Source: Iamia sp038233335 | GTDB taxonomy: Bacteria > Actinomycetota > Acidimicrobiia > Acidimicrobiales > Iamiaceae | NCBI GenBank assembly: GCA_038233335.1 | Contig: JBBSME010000004.1 | Span: 1 to 50,789, forward strand | Length of the DNA: 50,789 bases | Reading direction: 5' to 3' | Shown: positions 18,130-26,266 of the stretch, one piece after another | Numbering within the stretch: the stretch's first letter is position 1 | Layout: each line of letters begins with the position of its first letter | Position numbers and translations under genes: made by a program | The notes under the pieces: model-generated | Told to the model about the DNA's origin: nothing | Database searches by the model: none | The model's input: only the letters and a program-made list of their open reading frames with translations

Positions 18130-18662
18130 CACCTCGGTGCCGGCTCGCCGAGCGGTCTCCGGGTGGGTCCGGCCCGACGCCGAGACCCACGGTTGGGAGG
18201 GTTGTCGGGGGACCCCCGCTGGCGGAGACCTCCGATCTCGGCGGGACGTCGGTCTGGCCCACTGCCCCCCGCCCGGGCCGGGAGGGCGACCCTCCACTGG
18301 CTCCCGCGCGGCCCGCTGAGGCCACGGTCCGGCCAAAGGAACGAGGCCCCCGCACCGGCTGCGGGCGCAGAGGCGCCCCACGGCGGCGCCCCAGCCTCCG
18401 CATTCGGTGGTCGCGTCGCATTCCAGCCCGGGGGATCGTCGCCTCGGCGGTGGCGCCGAGAGATCCGCCGGCGCCCGCTCGTGGCTGCGCCGTGACCCGG
18501 GCGGTGGGGATGCGGTGACCGGCCAGGGCCCTGGCCGCCGACCTCGCCGGGCGCCACGGAGGCGAGCGGTGTCTCGCTCACGGCCCCTTCGCGGCGATCT
18601 GTCGCCCATGGACTGCAGTAGGGACGAGGGGGCGGGTCCCTTGGCCCGCGGTCGCGAGGGGC

Positions 18663-18725
18663 ATGCGGGTCGCCGCCCGGCAGGCGGACGCCCCGGACCG
18701 GCGAGCCCTGGCGCGGGACCGGTCG
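18663..18725. repeat. Diverged direct repeat C, copy 1
   Basis: About 63 bp beginning atgcgggtcg and ending accggtcg. It is similar over its length to 19086-19151, with shared words cggac or ccggag, gccctggcgcgg and accggtcg and a few short gaps. Part of the repeated make-up of the gene-free region. Confidence 0.55.
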
Positions 18726-19085
18726 TTGGCCTGGCGCTCAGCGCTCTCGGCCGGTGCTGTGGCGGGCACCGCTCCGACGGCCCCTCGTGCGATCCGGTAC
18801 CAGCGGTCCCCAGCGAGGACGACGAGGCCCGGTGTTGGGCCGGTGTTGGTCTCTCCCGCTCGCGGCACCTTGCTCATCCGGGCATCGAGAGACGCTGCCG
18901 GTCGCCGTGGGGGCGAGAGCGACCCCCCATCACGGCCGCGATGTGTTGGCCGTGGGATCGCCGGTGGAGCCGGGCCCACGCGGTTCGGGGCAGCACGCCC
19001 GGTCTCGCTCGTGCGCGGGCGCCTGGCCGATCGTGGTTGTGCAATAGCGAGGGGCGCGGCCTCTGCGCCCTGGGCCGCGATGTGA

Positions 19086-19151
19086 ATGCGGGTCGGCGGC
19101 CGGAGGCCGATGCCCTGGACCGCGAGGCCCTGGCGCGGCCGGCACCGGTCG
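19086..19151. repeat. Diverged direct repeat C, copy 2
   Basis: Second copy of the repeat at 18663-18725, 423 bp away. It keeps atgcgggtcg at the start, gccctgg in the middle and accggtcg at the end. Confidence 0.55.
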
Positions 19152-19328
19152 AGGGTCTGACGATCGGCGCTCCCCGGCAGATGCTGTGGCCGATCACCGC
19201 TCTCGGGGGCCCTCGTTGGGGATGGGGGTCGGGTCCAGGCCGGTCCCCCCTGTTCCGGAGTGGGGACGCCCAGGATCGGTGCCCTCGCCGAGGCCTCGGA
19301 GCGTGTGATCGTCCGTGCGGTTGGGCCG

Positions 19329-19367
19329 CCTGGAGGCTGCAGGCGGCCGCCTGCAGTGGGCTCCAGG
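19329..19367. repeat. Nested palindrome
   Basis: A perfect 20-bp palindrome, CTGCAGGCGGCCGCCTGCAG, at 19337-19356 is enclosed by a second inverted repeat CCTGGAG (19329-19335) and CTCCAGG (19361-19367). It could form a cruciform or bind a dimeric protein. It lies about 100 bp before parS site 3. Confidence 0.75.
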
Positions 19368-19467
19368 TGCCGGACCCGCGGCCCACCGTCGATCGGGTCG
19401 CGCCTCGTGCTGTCGATCACGAACGTGGGCTCCCCGCGCCCCCGGCCCGCCCTGTCCGGTTCGCATG

Positions 19468-19483
19468 CGTCCCACGTGAAACA
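19468..19483. promoter_or_regulatory. parS: parS-like site 3
   Basis: CGTCCCACGTGAAACA. The right half CACGTGAAACA is identical to canonical parS, while the left half has three differences. Confidence 0.65.
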
Positions 19484-19550
19484 CCCAGCGTTGGCCTGAG
19501 GTAGGCGAGAGTGCTGGTCGCATCGGCCGTGGCCCAGTGGGGTCCCCGCA

Positions 19551-19566
19551 CGTTCCACGTGGATCA
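19551..19566. promoter_or_regulatory. parS: parS-like site 4
   Basis: CGTTCCACGTGGATCA. The core GTTCCACGTGGA is shared with sites 1 and 5, with one change in the right arm. It is 83 bp from site 3. Confidence 0.7.
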
Positions 19567-20281
19567 CCCTGTCGGGCCCAAGGGCCGTTGGCCGTGGTCG
19601 CTCGGCGACCCTCGCCGCACCGTACGCCCGCGGATGGGGGAGGCTCATGCGGGGCCTGGTGGGGACCGGGCGAGCGGCGGAGCCTGTCGGTCCGGGGTCG
19701 CGCCGTGCGATTGACGGGTGGGGGTCGGTCGGGACCTTGCCACCAGGGGATGGGGGACCACGGGCAGTCGGGACCACAACCGAGCGGCGCTTCGGCGCAA
19801 AGGGGAAGATGGCCGACGGCCAGACCACCGGGATCTCGTGGTGCCCACCCTTCCGAGGCCGGAAACGTGCGAGCCGTCGGCGACGAGATCTGCCCGGACA
19901 CGCGGGCCAGGTCCTGGGGCTGGGCACCCGAGGGGTGGCGACGCCGTCCTGGCACCGGTGGCGCGACCATCTCGGGCAGCCACCGGGCACAATGACGAGG
20001 GGCTCGACCCGTGCGGCGCGTTGGTCCCCGACCCGGGACGGGCGATCAGGCGTCGCGACCCGCAGCCAGGGCGTGTGCGGACAGAACCTCCGGCGCGCGA
20101 TCGGCCGGGGTCCGCCAGGGCCTGAGCGAGCCCGAGGCCCTCCGGGGGTGGGCCACGTGGCCGACGTGGACGACATCGACCGCCTGGTCGCCTCCCTTGG
20201 TGGGGCTCGAGCCCGGCTCTGCCCAGGCCGTGGCGACCGGGCCCTTGGCCATCGGGATGGGGCACCGCGTCGAGGGGCCCC

Positions 20282-20404
20282 CCGCCGCAGCCCCAGCCCG
20301 TGGCATCGGAGCTGGCTGCCCTGGTGCCGCCTGGGGCGAGACCCGCACGGAGGGGGTCGCCCGGGGGACCCGGACGTGGGCCACGCGCGGAGCGCCGTCG
20401 GTCG
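20282..20404. repeat. Direct repeat A, copy 1 (about 123 bp)
   Basis: Starts ccgccgcag and ends cgccgtcggtcg. It is nearly the same as 20484-20607, with roughly ten differences. Just upstream, 20235-20280 is also similar to 20404-20452 (gaccgggccc, cgggatgggg), so the duplicated unit is about 170-200 bp and in tandem. Confidence 0.85.
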
Positions 20405-20483
20405 ACCGGGCCCTCGGCGACCGGGATGGGGAGCACTGCGTGGACCACGGGACGCACGTTGGCTCCGACGGCGTCGGGGCCGT

Positions 20484-20607
20484 CCGCCGCAGTCCTAGCC
20501 CGTGGCATCGGAGCTGGCTGCCCTGGTGCCGCCTGGGTCGAGACCCGCACGGGGAGGGGTCGCCCGGGGAACCTGGTCGTGGGCCACGCGCGGAGCGCCG
20601 TCGGTCG
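20484..20607. repeat. Direct repeat A, copy 2 (about 124 bp)
   Basis: Second copy, offset by about 202 bp from copy 1. It keeps the long shared core cgtggcatcggagctggctg. It ends 70 bp before parS site 5. Confidence 0.85.
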
Positions 20608-20677
20608 GATGCGCTCGCCTCGGGTGACCTTCGTCGAGAGCGGAGAGCCGACCGCGTCCTCCGATCGGTCGTGGCCA

Positions 20678-20693
20678 CGTTCCACGTGGAACG
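20678..20693. promoter_or_regulatory. parS: parS site 5
   Basis: CGTTCCACGTGGAACG, a perfect 16-bp palindrome with the same core as site 1. It lies 165 bp before the parA start, so ParB bound here could also affect parAB transcription. Confidence 0.85.
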
Positions 20694-20858
20694 TTCCACC
20701 CGACGGCGCGGACCTGCGGTGGGGCACCGGACGTGGCGACGGGCGACGCGGGACGGTCCCCACCCGAGGAGACACCCGGGCCCTCGGGTGCGGTGTCCGG
20801 CGCGCGCCCGCGCGGGAGGGTCCTTGCAACTTGAGGGTTGGCCCGCGAGGATGGGTCA

Positions 20859-21797
20859 GTGGAGACGACCTCAGACGGCCCCGGGATCACCGATCCCGGG
20901 CGGGCCATCTTCGATCAGCTCCGGGCGGAGGAGATCGCCGACGCCCAGCAGGACGCTCCCCCCGTCGACCCACCGGTGCCGGCCCCGGCGCCCGACCCCG
21001 GACCCGAGCCCGAGGAGCTGCCGCGGGACGGCCTGCCCCGGGTGATCGCCATCGCCAACCAGAAGGGTGGCGTGGGCAAGACCACCACGGCGGTGAACCT
21101 GGGCGCCTGCCTGGCCGACATCGGCTACCGGGTGCTGGTCGTCGATCTGGATCCGCAGGGCAACGCCAGCACCGGCCTCGGGATCAACATCCGCGAGCTG
21201 GAGACGTCGATGTACGACGTGATCCTGCACGACGCTCCCCTGGAGGACTGCATCGAGGGCACCGCGGTGCGCAACCTCCTCCTCGCCCCGTCCGCCCTCG
21301 ACCTGGCCGGAGCCGAGATCGAGCTGGTGCCGGCCTTCAGTCGGGAGATGCGCCTGCGCAACGCCATCGACCAGGTCCGCGACGACTTCGACTACGTCCT
21401 GATCGACTGCCCTCCCTCCCTCGGCCTGCTGACGGTGAACGCCATGGCCGCGGCCCAGGAGGTGCTGGTCCCCATCCAGTGCGAGTACTACGCACTGGAG
21501 GGCCTGGGGCAGCTGATCCGCAACGTCAACCTGGTCAAGAAGAACCTGAACCGGGACCTCCAGGTGTCCACCATCGTGTTGGTGATGTACGACGCCCGCA
21601 CCAAGCTGAGCGACCAGGTGGGCCAAGAGGTCCGGGAGCACTTCGGGGACAAGGTGTGCCGACAGGTCATCCCCCGGACCGTCCGTCTGTCCGAGGCGCC
21701 CTCCTTCGGGCAGCCGATCATCGCGTTCGACCCTTCCTCCCGCGGCGCCATCGCCTATCGGGAGCTGGCCAAGGAGGTCAGCCATGGCCCGGCGTAG
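20859..21797 (+). CDS. parA: Chromosome partitioning ATPase ParA
   Basis: A 312-residue P-loop ATPase that binds DNA non-specifically when ATP-loaded and drives movement of ParB-parS complexes. The deviant Walker A is KGGVGKTTTAVNLGA near residue 70. Others are VVDLDPQGNASTGLG, then the Walker B region VLIDCPPSLGLLTVNAM, then the C-terminal VRLSEAPSFGQPI. The first 60 residues are a disordered stretch rich in Pro, Asp and Glu. The start chosen is GTG at 20859 with GAGG 8 nt upstream; a TTG at 20838 in the same frame sits directly on another GAGGG and is less likely. It overlaps parB by 14 nt. Confidence 0.95.
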   Translation: METTSDGPGITDPGRAIFDQLRAEEIADAQQDAPPVDPPVPAPAPDPGPEPEELPRDGLPRVIAIANQKGGVGKTTTAVNLGACLADIGYRVLVVDLDPQGNASTGLGINIRELETSMYDVILHDAPLEDCIEGTAVRNLLLAPSALDLAGAEIELVPAFSREMRLRNAIDQVRDDFDYVLIDCPPSLGLLTVNAMAAAQEVLVPIQCEYYALEGLGQLIRNVNLVKKNLNRDLQVSTIVLVMYDARTKLSDQVGQEVREHFGDKVCRQVIPRTVRLSEAPSFGQPIIAFDPSSRGAIAYRELAKEVSHGPA

Positions 21798-22695
21798 TGG
21801 ACTGGGTCGGGGCCTCGACGCCTTGATCCCCGGCAGCCAGGACGACGACGACGAGGTCCCTGCCGACCCCGTCACCGGCCCTGGCCTCATTGATCTGGCG
21901 GTGGGCGAGATCGAGCCCAACCCCCACCAGCCCCGCAGCCAGTTCGACGAGGATGCCCTGGCGTCGCTGGCGGCCAGCATCCGGGAGCTCGGTGTGCTGC
22001 AGCCGGTCCTGGTCCGCCCGGTCGACGGCCGCTACGAGCTGATCGCCGGAGAACGGCGGTGGCGGGCCGCCCGTCGTGCCGGCTTGGACCGCATCCCGGC
22101 GGTGATCCGGGCCATCGACGACAGCACCTCCCTCGAGCAGGCCGTGGTCGAGAACCTCCACCGCCAGGATCTCAACCCCCTCGAGGAGGCCGGTGCCTAC
22201 CAGCAGCTGGTCGAGGACTTCGGCTTGACCCAGGAGGAGATCGCCCGGCGCGGCGGGCGATCTCGATCGTCGGTGGCCAACATCCTTCGCCTGTTCCAGC
22301 TGCCCCCCTCGGTGCAGCGCATGGTCCGCGACGGACAGCTGACCGCGGGTCACGCCCGTGGTCTGCTCGGGAGCCCGGATCGGGCATTCCAGGAAGCGCT
22401 GGCCCGGCGGGCGGTGGAGCAGTCCCTCACCGTGCGCGACGTGGAGGAAGCGGTGCGCGAGCGTCAGTCCGGCGAGGGCTCCTCCGGCGGGAAGGCCGCC
22501 AAGGCGCCGGCGGACCCGGGCCGGACCCGTCCTCCCGGCATCCTCGAGCTGGAGGGTCTCCTGTCAGATCGGCTCGATACTCGGGTCCTGGTGTCGATGG
22601 GTGCCAAGCGTGGGAAGGTCGTGATCGACTTCGCCACGGTCGAGGACCTCGAGCGGATCTACCGCCTCATCACCGATCCCTCGACCACCCACTGA
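21784..22695 (+). CDS. parB: Chromosome partitioning protein ParB
   Basis: A 303-residue CTP-dependent sliding clamp that loads at parS. The start MARRSGLGRGLDALIPG is the ParA-activating peptide found in most ParB proteins. The CTP-binding domain has VDGRYELIAGERRWRAA and ENLHRQDLNPLEEA. The helix-turn-helix that reads parS is LTQEEIARRGGRSRSSVAN. The C-terminal dimer domain (VLVSMGAKRGKVVIDF) follows a linker rich in Gly, Lys and Pro. It overlaps parA, and five parS-like sites lie upstream. Confidence 0.96.
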   Translation: MARRSGLGRGLDALIPGSQDDDDEVPADPVTGPGLIDLAVGEIEPNPHQPRSQFDEDALASLAASIRELGVLQPVLVRPVDGRYELIAGERRWRAARRAGLDRIPAVIRAIDDSTSLEQAVVENLHRQDLNPLEEAGAYQQLVEDFGLTQEEIARRGGRSRSSVANILRLFQLPPSVQRMVRDGQLTAGHARGLLGSPDRAFQEALARRAVEQSLTVRDVEEAVRERQSGEGSSGGKAAKAPADPGRTRPPGILELEGLLSDRLDTRVLVSMGAKRGKVVIDFATVEDLERIYRLITDPSTTH

Positions 22696-23177
22696 CGCTC
22701 CCCGACCCCTGACCAGGGGGTCCGCCGGGCCCAGGCGTCCATGGTCGAGGGATGTGGCTCTGGTCACACAGGCTGCCCCTGAACCTTGGGCTGCGCGTTT
22801 GTCACAGGGTGTGGACAACTCGGTGGACAACGATGAGCCTCGACTACGCCATGAGGGTCACGGTCATGGCGGCAATGGTCACTCCTCGTCACCCGGAGCC
22901 GCCGCCGAAGGGCCGATAGGGACCGGGGCCGGGGTCCGCAGGCGGACCGACCGTCGTTGACGATCCGTCAGCAAGGTGGAGGGTTGGGCGGCCCGAGGCC
23001 CCCGGGGCGAGGCACGGATCAGGCTCGATGCCGCCAGGGCCACTGTCCGTCGTCCTGGCGGCTTCGGGTGCCGCACGGCCCTGATGGGGGTCATGGGCAC
23101 CTCTTCTGAGGGCGGACACGGCGATCTCGGCGGAGGCCGATCGCCGACGCCGCCCCCCGGGCGCGGGTGGGGGGCGC
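22696..23177. other. Convergent interval with DnaA-box-like sites
   Basis: A 482-bp gap between the ends of parB and the CwlM-like gene, with no gene seen. Just after parB a short inverted repeat (gacccct to aggggtc-like, 22704-22722) may end transcription. TGTGGACAA at 22810-22818 is a perfect DnaA box on the minus strand, and GGTGGACAA at 22822-22830 has one mismatch. A promoter is not expected between converging genes, so the boxes may titrate DnaA. Confidence 0.55.
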
Positions 23178-24203
23178 TCAGGGCGACGCGGGGAGCGGGT
23201 CCGCGACCCAGGCGCCGAGAGTGTCGCGGACGAGCACGGCGAGGACCGGGCATCGTTCGACGACGGCCCGGGGCGGAGCCAGCTCGCACACCACCGCCGG
23301 CATCCGCGTCTCGCGCAGCACCGGGACGCGCATCCCCGCGGGAAGCACCACCGCGTCCAGTGCTCCGGCCCCTGAGAGCCCTTCGGCGAGGAGGGTCGCC
23401 AGGCGCTGCCCGCCCTCGGAGGTGAAGGCGGGGGAGGAGTAGAACGCGCATAGGGACTCGTCGTTCGCCCGGAGCCCGAGGTAGACGTCGGCCTCCAACG
23501 CGTTGGCCTCCTGGGCCTGAGCCGACCCGTCGGGATGGCTGGTGACGACCACCGTCGCCCCCGCGGCTTGGAGGGCTCGCTCGGTGGCGACGGCCAGGGC
23601 TCCGACCCCCCCGAGGTCGCCGATCACCACCCGCCGGCCGGCCAGCTCCCGAGGTGTGGAGCGGAGACGGGCCCGTTCCACCACGCCGGCCTTGACCGTC
23701 GTCGGGGTGCGGGCGTCGAGGCGCACCAGCTCGGTGATGGTCTCGGGTCCGCAGATCCCGTCGACGGTGAGCCCGCAGTTGCGCTGGAAGTCCTGCAGGG
23801 CCTGGCGGCTGCGTGGTCCCAGGATCCCGTCCACCCGATCATCGAGGAAGCCGAGACCGCCGAGGCGGGCCTGCAGGTCGATCACGTCGTCGCCGCGGAC
23901 CATGGGGGAGCGCTCGTACAGCAGCCTGTCGCCGAGGCGCCACCCGGCCTCCACCAGGGTGGACCAGGTCTCGCGGCCGCAGATCCCGTCGATGCGGAGG
24001 CCGCGGTCGGCCTGGAAGGTGCGCACCGCGCCCTCGGTGGCGGGGCCGTAGCCGCCGCCGTGGTCGTGGTCGACCCCCGTCCCGGTGCGGCGGAGGCGGT
24101 CCTGGAGGTCGACCACCGCCGGGCCGGTGGATCCCGGGCGGAGCGGGAGGGCCGACAGGTCGCCCGCCGCGACAGCGGACCGCGACGGGGGACGTTCGGA
24201 CAC
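23178..24203 (-). CDS. cwlM: CwlM-like pseudo-amidase, envelope regulator
   Basis: A 341-residue protein with two PG-binding type 1 domains (about residues 20-85 with GYGPATEGAVRTFQ, and 98-160 with GILGPRSRQALQDFQ) and a C-terminal amidase_3-like fold (about 190-335). Place and layout match mycobacterial CwlM, a cytoplasmic activator of MurA for peptidoglycan precursor supply. No signal peptide is seen. The zinc histidine expected in a DPGHGG-like loop is absent (VIGDLGGVG, 194-201), and the one expected in SIHAN is Arg (LGLRAN, 242-247); a late Glu (E307) remains. So a hydrolase role is unlikely. It follows trxA on the same strand but is separated by a strong hairpin. Confidence 0.82.
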   Translation of the reverse strand: MSERPPSRSAVAAGDLSALPLRPGSTGPAVVDLQDRLRRTGTGVDHDHGGGYGPATEGAVRTFQADRGLRIDGICGRETWSTLVEAGWRLGDRLLYERSPMVRGDDVIDLQARLGGLGFLDDRVDGILGPRSRQALQDFQRNCGLTVDGICGPETITELVRLDARTPTTVKAGVVERARLRSTPRELAGRRVVIGDLGGVGALAVATERALQAAGATVVVTSHPDGSAQAQEANALEADVYLGLRANDESLCAFYSSPAFTSEGGQRLATLLAEGLSGAGALDAVVLPAGMRVPVLRETRMPAVVCELAPPRAVVERCPVLAVLVRDTLGAWVADPLPASP

Positions 24204-24261
24204 CGTCGCAGGCTAGTGGCGTGGTCCGGGACCCGAACCGGCCGGCTGACCGGGTCCAGCA

Positions 24262-24293
24262 CGAGGGCGGGCCAGCGGACCCGCCCGCCCTCG
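24262..24293 (-). terminator. Terminator-like hairpin after trxA
   Basis: A perfect 10-bp GC-rich stem (CGAGGGCGGG with CCCGCCCTCG) and a 12-nt loop, between the trxA stop and the start of the CwlM-like gene. No T-run. It may end the trxB-trxA transcript or reduce read-through into the next gene. Confidence 0.55.
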
Positions 24294-24334
24294 GTGCGGG
24301 GTGATGGGTTCCGCTTGGATGAGCGGCACTGCGG

Positions 24335-24661
24335 CTACAGGTGGGGGCTGATCTCCTCGACCAGCTGGCTCTTGCCCTTGGCGCCGACGAGGCGGGCCTC
24401 GGGACTGCCCTCCTTGAAGAGGATCAGGGTCGGGATGCTCATCACGTCGAAGCGACGGGCGATGTCGGGGTTGTCGTCGACGTTGAGCTTGGCCACCTTC
24501 ACCCGCTCGCCCTCCTCGGTGGCGATCTCCTCCAGGATGGGGGCGATGGCCTTGCACGGGCCGCACCACTCGGCCCAGAAGTCGACGAGGACGGGCAGCT
24601 CGGACGAGGCGATGGTCTCGTCGAAGCTGGTGGTGCTGAGGGTCTCGACACCGTTGGCCAT
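24335..24661 (-). CDS. trxA: Thioredoxin
   Basis: A 108-residue thioredoxin that reduces disulfides in the cytoplasm with electrons from thioredoxin reductase. The active site is FWAEWCGPCKAIAPIL. The cis-proline region is MSIPTLILFKEG. Start is ATG at 24661 with AAGGAG 6 nt upstream; an upstream extension in the same frame to 24724 is not needed. It is directly downstream of trxB. Confidence 0.97.
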   Translation of the reverse strand: MANGVETLSTTSFDETIASSELPVLVDFWAEWCGPCKAIAPILEEIATEEGERVKVAKLNVDDNPDIARRFDVMSIPTLILFKEGSPEARLVGAKGKSQLVEEISPHL

Positions 24662-24724
24662 GGTTGTCTCCTTGATGGTGGGATCGGGGGCCGGTCCCAG
24701 ACCGGCCTGCGGGTAGGTCAACAC

Positions 24725-24746
24725 CGGAAGGGCCGTGACCCTTCCG
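24725..24746 (-). terminator. Hairpin between trxB and trxA
   Basis: An 8-bp perfect stem CGGAAGGG with CCCTTCCG and a 6-nt loop in the 103-bp gap between trxB and trxA. It may be a partial terminator or a processing site that sets a different level of trxA. Confidence 0.5.
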
Positions 24747-24764
24747 CGCCCTCGAGGGTGGCGG

Positions 24765-25724
24765 TCAGTCCTGGGCCTCGAGCCAGCGCTCGGCGTCGAT
24801 GGCGGCCATGCAGCCCGAGCCGGCCGCGGTGATGGCCTGGCGGTACACCGTGTCCTGCACGTCGCCGCAGGCGAACACGCCCTCGACGTCGGTGCGGGTG
24901 CCGGCGTCGGTCTGGATGTAGCCGCCGTCGTCCATGGCCAGCTGGCCCTTGAAGATGTCGGTGTTGGGCCGGTGGCCGATGGCCACGAAGAGGCCGGTGA
25001 CGGCCAGGTCGCGGGTCTCGTCGGTCTGGACGTTGCGGAGTCGGATGGAGCTGAGGCTGCCCTCGCCCCCGATGGCGTCGACGACGCTGTTCCAGGCGAA
25101 GGTGATCTTGTCGTGGGCCAGGGCCCGCTCCTGCATGATCTTGGAGGCCCGCAGCTCGTCCCGTCGGTGCACGACGGTGACCGACCGGGCGAACTTGGTG
25201 AGGAAGAGGGCCTCCTCCAGAGCGGAGTCGCCCCCGCCGATCACCGCGATGTCGTGGTCGCGGAAGAAGAAGCCGTCGCAGGTGGCGCAGGTGGACACGC
25301 CGTGGCCGACCAGCTCCTGCTCACCGTCGAGGCCGAGCATCACCGGCCGGGCACCGGTGGAGACGATCACGGACTCGGCCTGGTAGGTCGGCTCGGCTGC
25401 GTCGGGGTCGCCGACCCACAGGCGGAAGGGCCGGGCCGAGAGGTCGATGCGGCTGACCTTCTCCATCTTGACCTCGGTCCCGAAGCGCTGGGCCTGCTCC
25501 TTGAACCGCAGCATGAGGTCGGGGCCCATGATCCCGTCGGGGAACCCCGGGTAGTTCTCCACGTCGGTGGTGGTCATCAGGGCACCGCCGGGCTGGTCGG
25601 TGGTGGAGGAGGGCTCGCCCTCGAGGACGAGGGGATCGAGGCTGGCCCGGGCTGCGTAGATGGCGGCGGTGAGCCCGGCCGGTCCGGATCCGACGACGAT
25701 CAGCTTGTGGATGTCCTGTGACAC
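24765..25724 (-). CDS. trxB: Thioredoxin-disulfide reductase
   Basis: A 319-residue flavoenzyme that transfers electrons from NADPH to thioredoxin. The FAD-binding start is IVVGSGPAGLTAAIYAAR. The redox-active pair is in STCATCDGFFF. The NADPH-binding loop is AVIGGGDSALEEALFL. The C-terminal FAD motif is GVFACGDVQDTVYRQ. GTG start at 25724 with GGAG 7 nt upstream. With trxA it makes a complete thioredoxin system, and its place next to sigM and its anti-sigma is conserved in actinobacteria. Confidence 0.97.
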   Translation of the reverse strand: MSQDIHKLIVVGSGPAGLTAAIYAARASLDPLVLEGEPSSTTDQPGGALMTTTDVENYPGFPDGIMGPDLMLRFKEQAQRFGTEVKMEKVSRIDLSARPFRLWVGDPDAAEPTYQAESVIVSTGARPVMLGLDGEQELVGHGVSTCATCDGFFFRDHDIAVIGGGDSALEEALFLTKFARSVTVVHRRDELRASKIMQERALAHDKITFAWNSVVDAIGGEGSLSSIRLRNVQTDETRDLAVTGLFVAIGHRPNTDIFKGQLAMDDGGYIQTDAGTRTDVEGVFACGDVQDTVYRQAITAAGSGCMAAIDAERWLEAQD

Positions 25725-25824
25725 GGGGTGCTCCAGAGGTCTCGTGGTCCGTCCCGTGGGGCCTGGGCTGGTGACGGAGGGTCTGGTGCGGGGAACCGGG
25801 AACCCCCTGGGGGTATTCCGAGGG

Positions 25825-26208
25825 TCAGGCCGCGGCGGCGGCTCGAGCGCCCTTGCGCAGCAACATCACGCCGGGGACGAGGAACAGGAGCCCGGTGATG
25901 GTGTGGGCGATCCAGGTGGCGCGACCGGCCTTCTCGATGTTGAGGCCGTCGAGCGCGGTCTGGGCCACGATGTCGATCCCCCGCACGAACACGACCAGGA
26001 AGAGCACCAAGGCGGCGGTGCCGACGATGGCGATGAGCAGGCCCCAGACCGCCCCTCGGGCCGCGTTGGTGGCCGGTCCGGTGGTCTTCGCCTTGACCGT
26101 GTCGACCAGGCCGACGATGGTCTCGGTGGCCTGGGCCGGCCAGTCCGACCCCTTGGCCGCGGGCGAGCCGGGGTTGGTCGAGGTGGGGGTCGACGGTTCG
26201 GTGGGCAC
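25825..26208 (-). CDS. Small two-span membrane protein
   Basis: A 127-residue protein of no family I can name with confidence; it loosely resembles actinobacterial holin-like proteins. After a polar leader rich in Pro, Thr and Ser (residues 1-25) there is an amphipathic stretch (TETIVGLVDTVKAKT), a first membrane helix at about 53-75 (AVWGLLIAIVGTAALVLFLV) and a second at about 99-117 (WIAHTITGLLFLVPGVMLL), then a basic and Ala-rich end. GTG start at 26208 is the only sensible start; its ribosome site is weak. The reading frame continues upstream through the anti-sigma gene, but that part is a shadow. It sits between the anti-sigma gene and trxB. Confidence 0.65.
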   Translation of the reverse strand: MPTEPSTPTSTNPGSPAAKGSDWPAQATETIVGLVDTVKAKTTGPATNAARGAVWGLLIAIVGTAALVLFLVVFVRGIDIVAQTALDGLNIEKAGRATWIAHTITGLLFLVPGVMLLRKGARAAAAA

Positions 26209-26266
26209 GGATCGGGAGCCTAGCGGTGACCGGGGCGACCTGGCCCGGGTCCGGCGTGCGGTGGGT

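Larger units (their letters stand above)
17176..20858. other. 3.7-kb gene-free parS-rich region (putative centromere)
   Basis: Between rsmG and parA I see no credible gene on either strand. Long open frames exist in several frames at once, but their products are dominated by Arg, Pro, Gly and Ala, match no family, lack a sensible start site and cross each other. What the stretch does hold is five parS-like sites (17488, 18114, 19468, 19551, 20678), a pair of about 124-bp direct repeats, a second diverged repeat pair, and a nested palindrome. In relatives parAB lies only a short distance from rsmG, so this interval is an expansion. The best reading is the ParB-loading centromere of the chromosome. 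Confidence 0.7.

Noticed and set aside
20151..20162. GGCCACGTGGCC as a sixth parS site
   Set aside because: It has the central CACGTG but the flanking arms do not fit the GTTYC/GRAAC pattern of the other sites.
16558..20829. Several long open frames on both strands in the rsmG-parA interval, up to 683 codons
   Set aside because: They overlap each other in different frames, lack ribosome sites and recognisable motifs, and have extreme composition. They are expected by chance in such GC-rich DNA.
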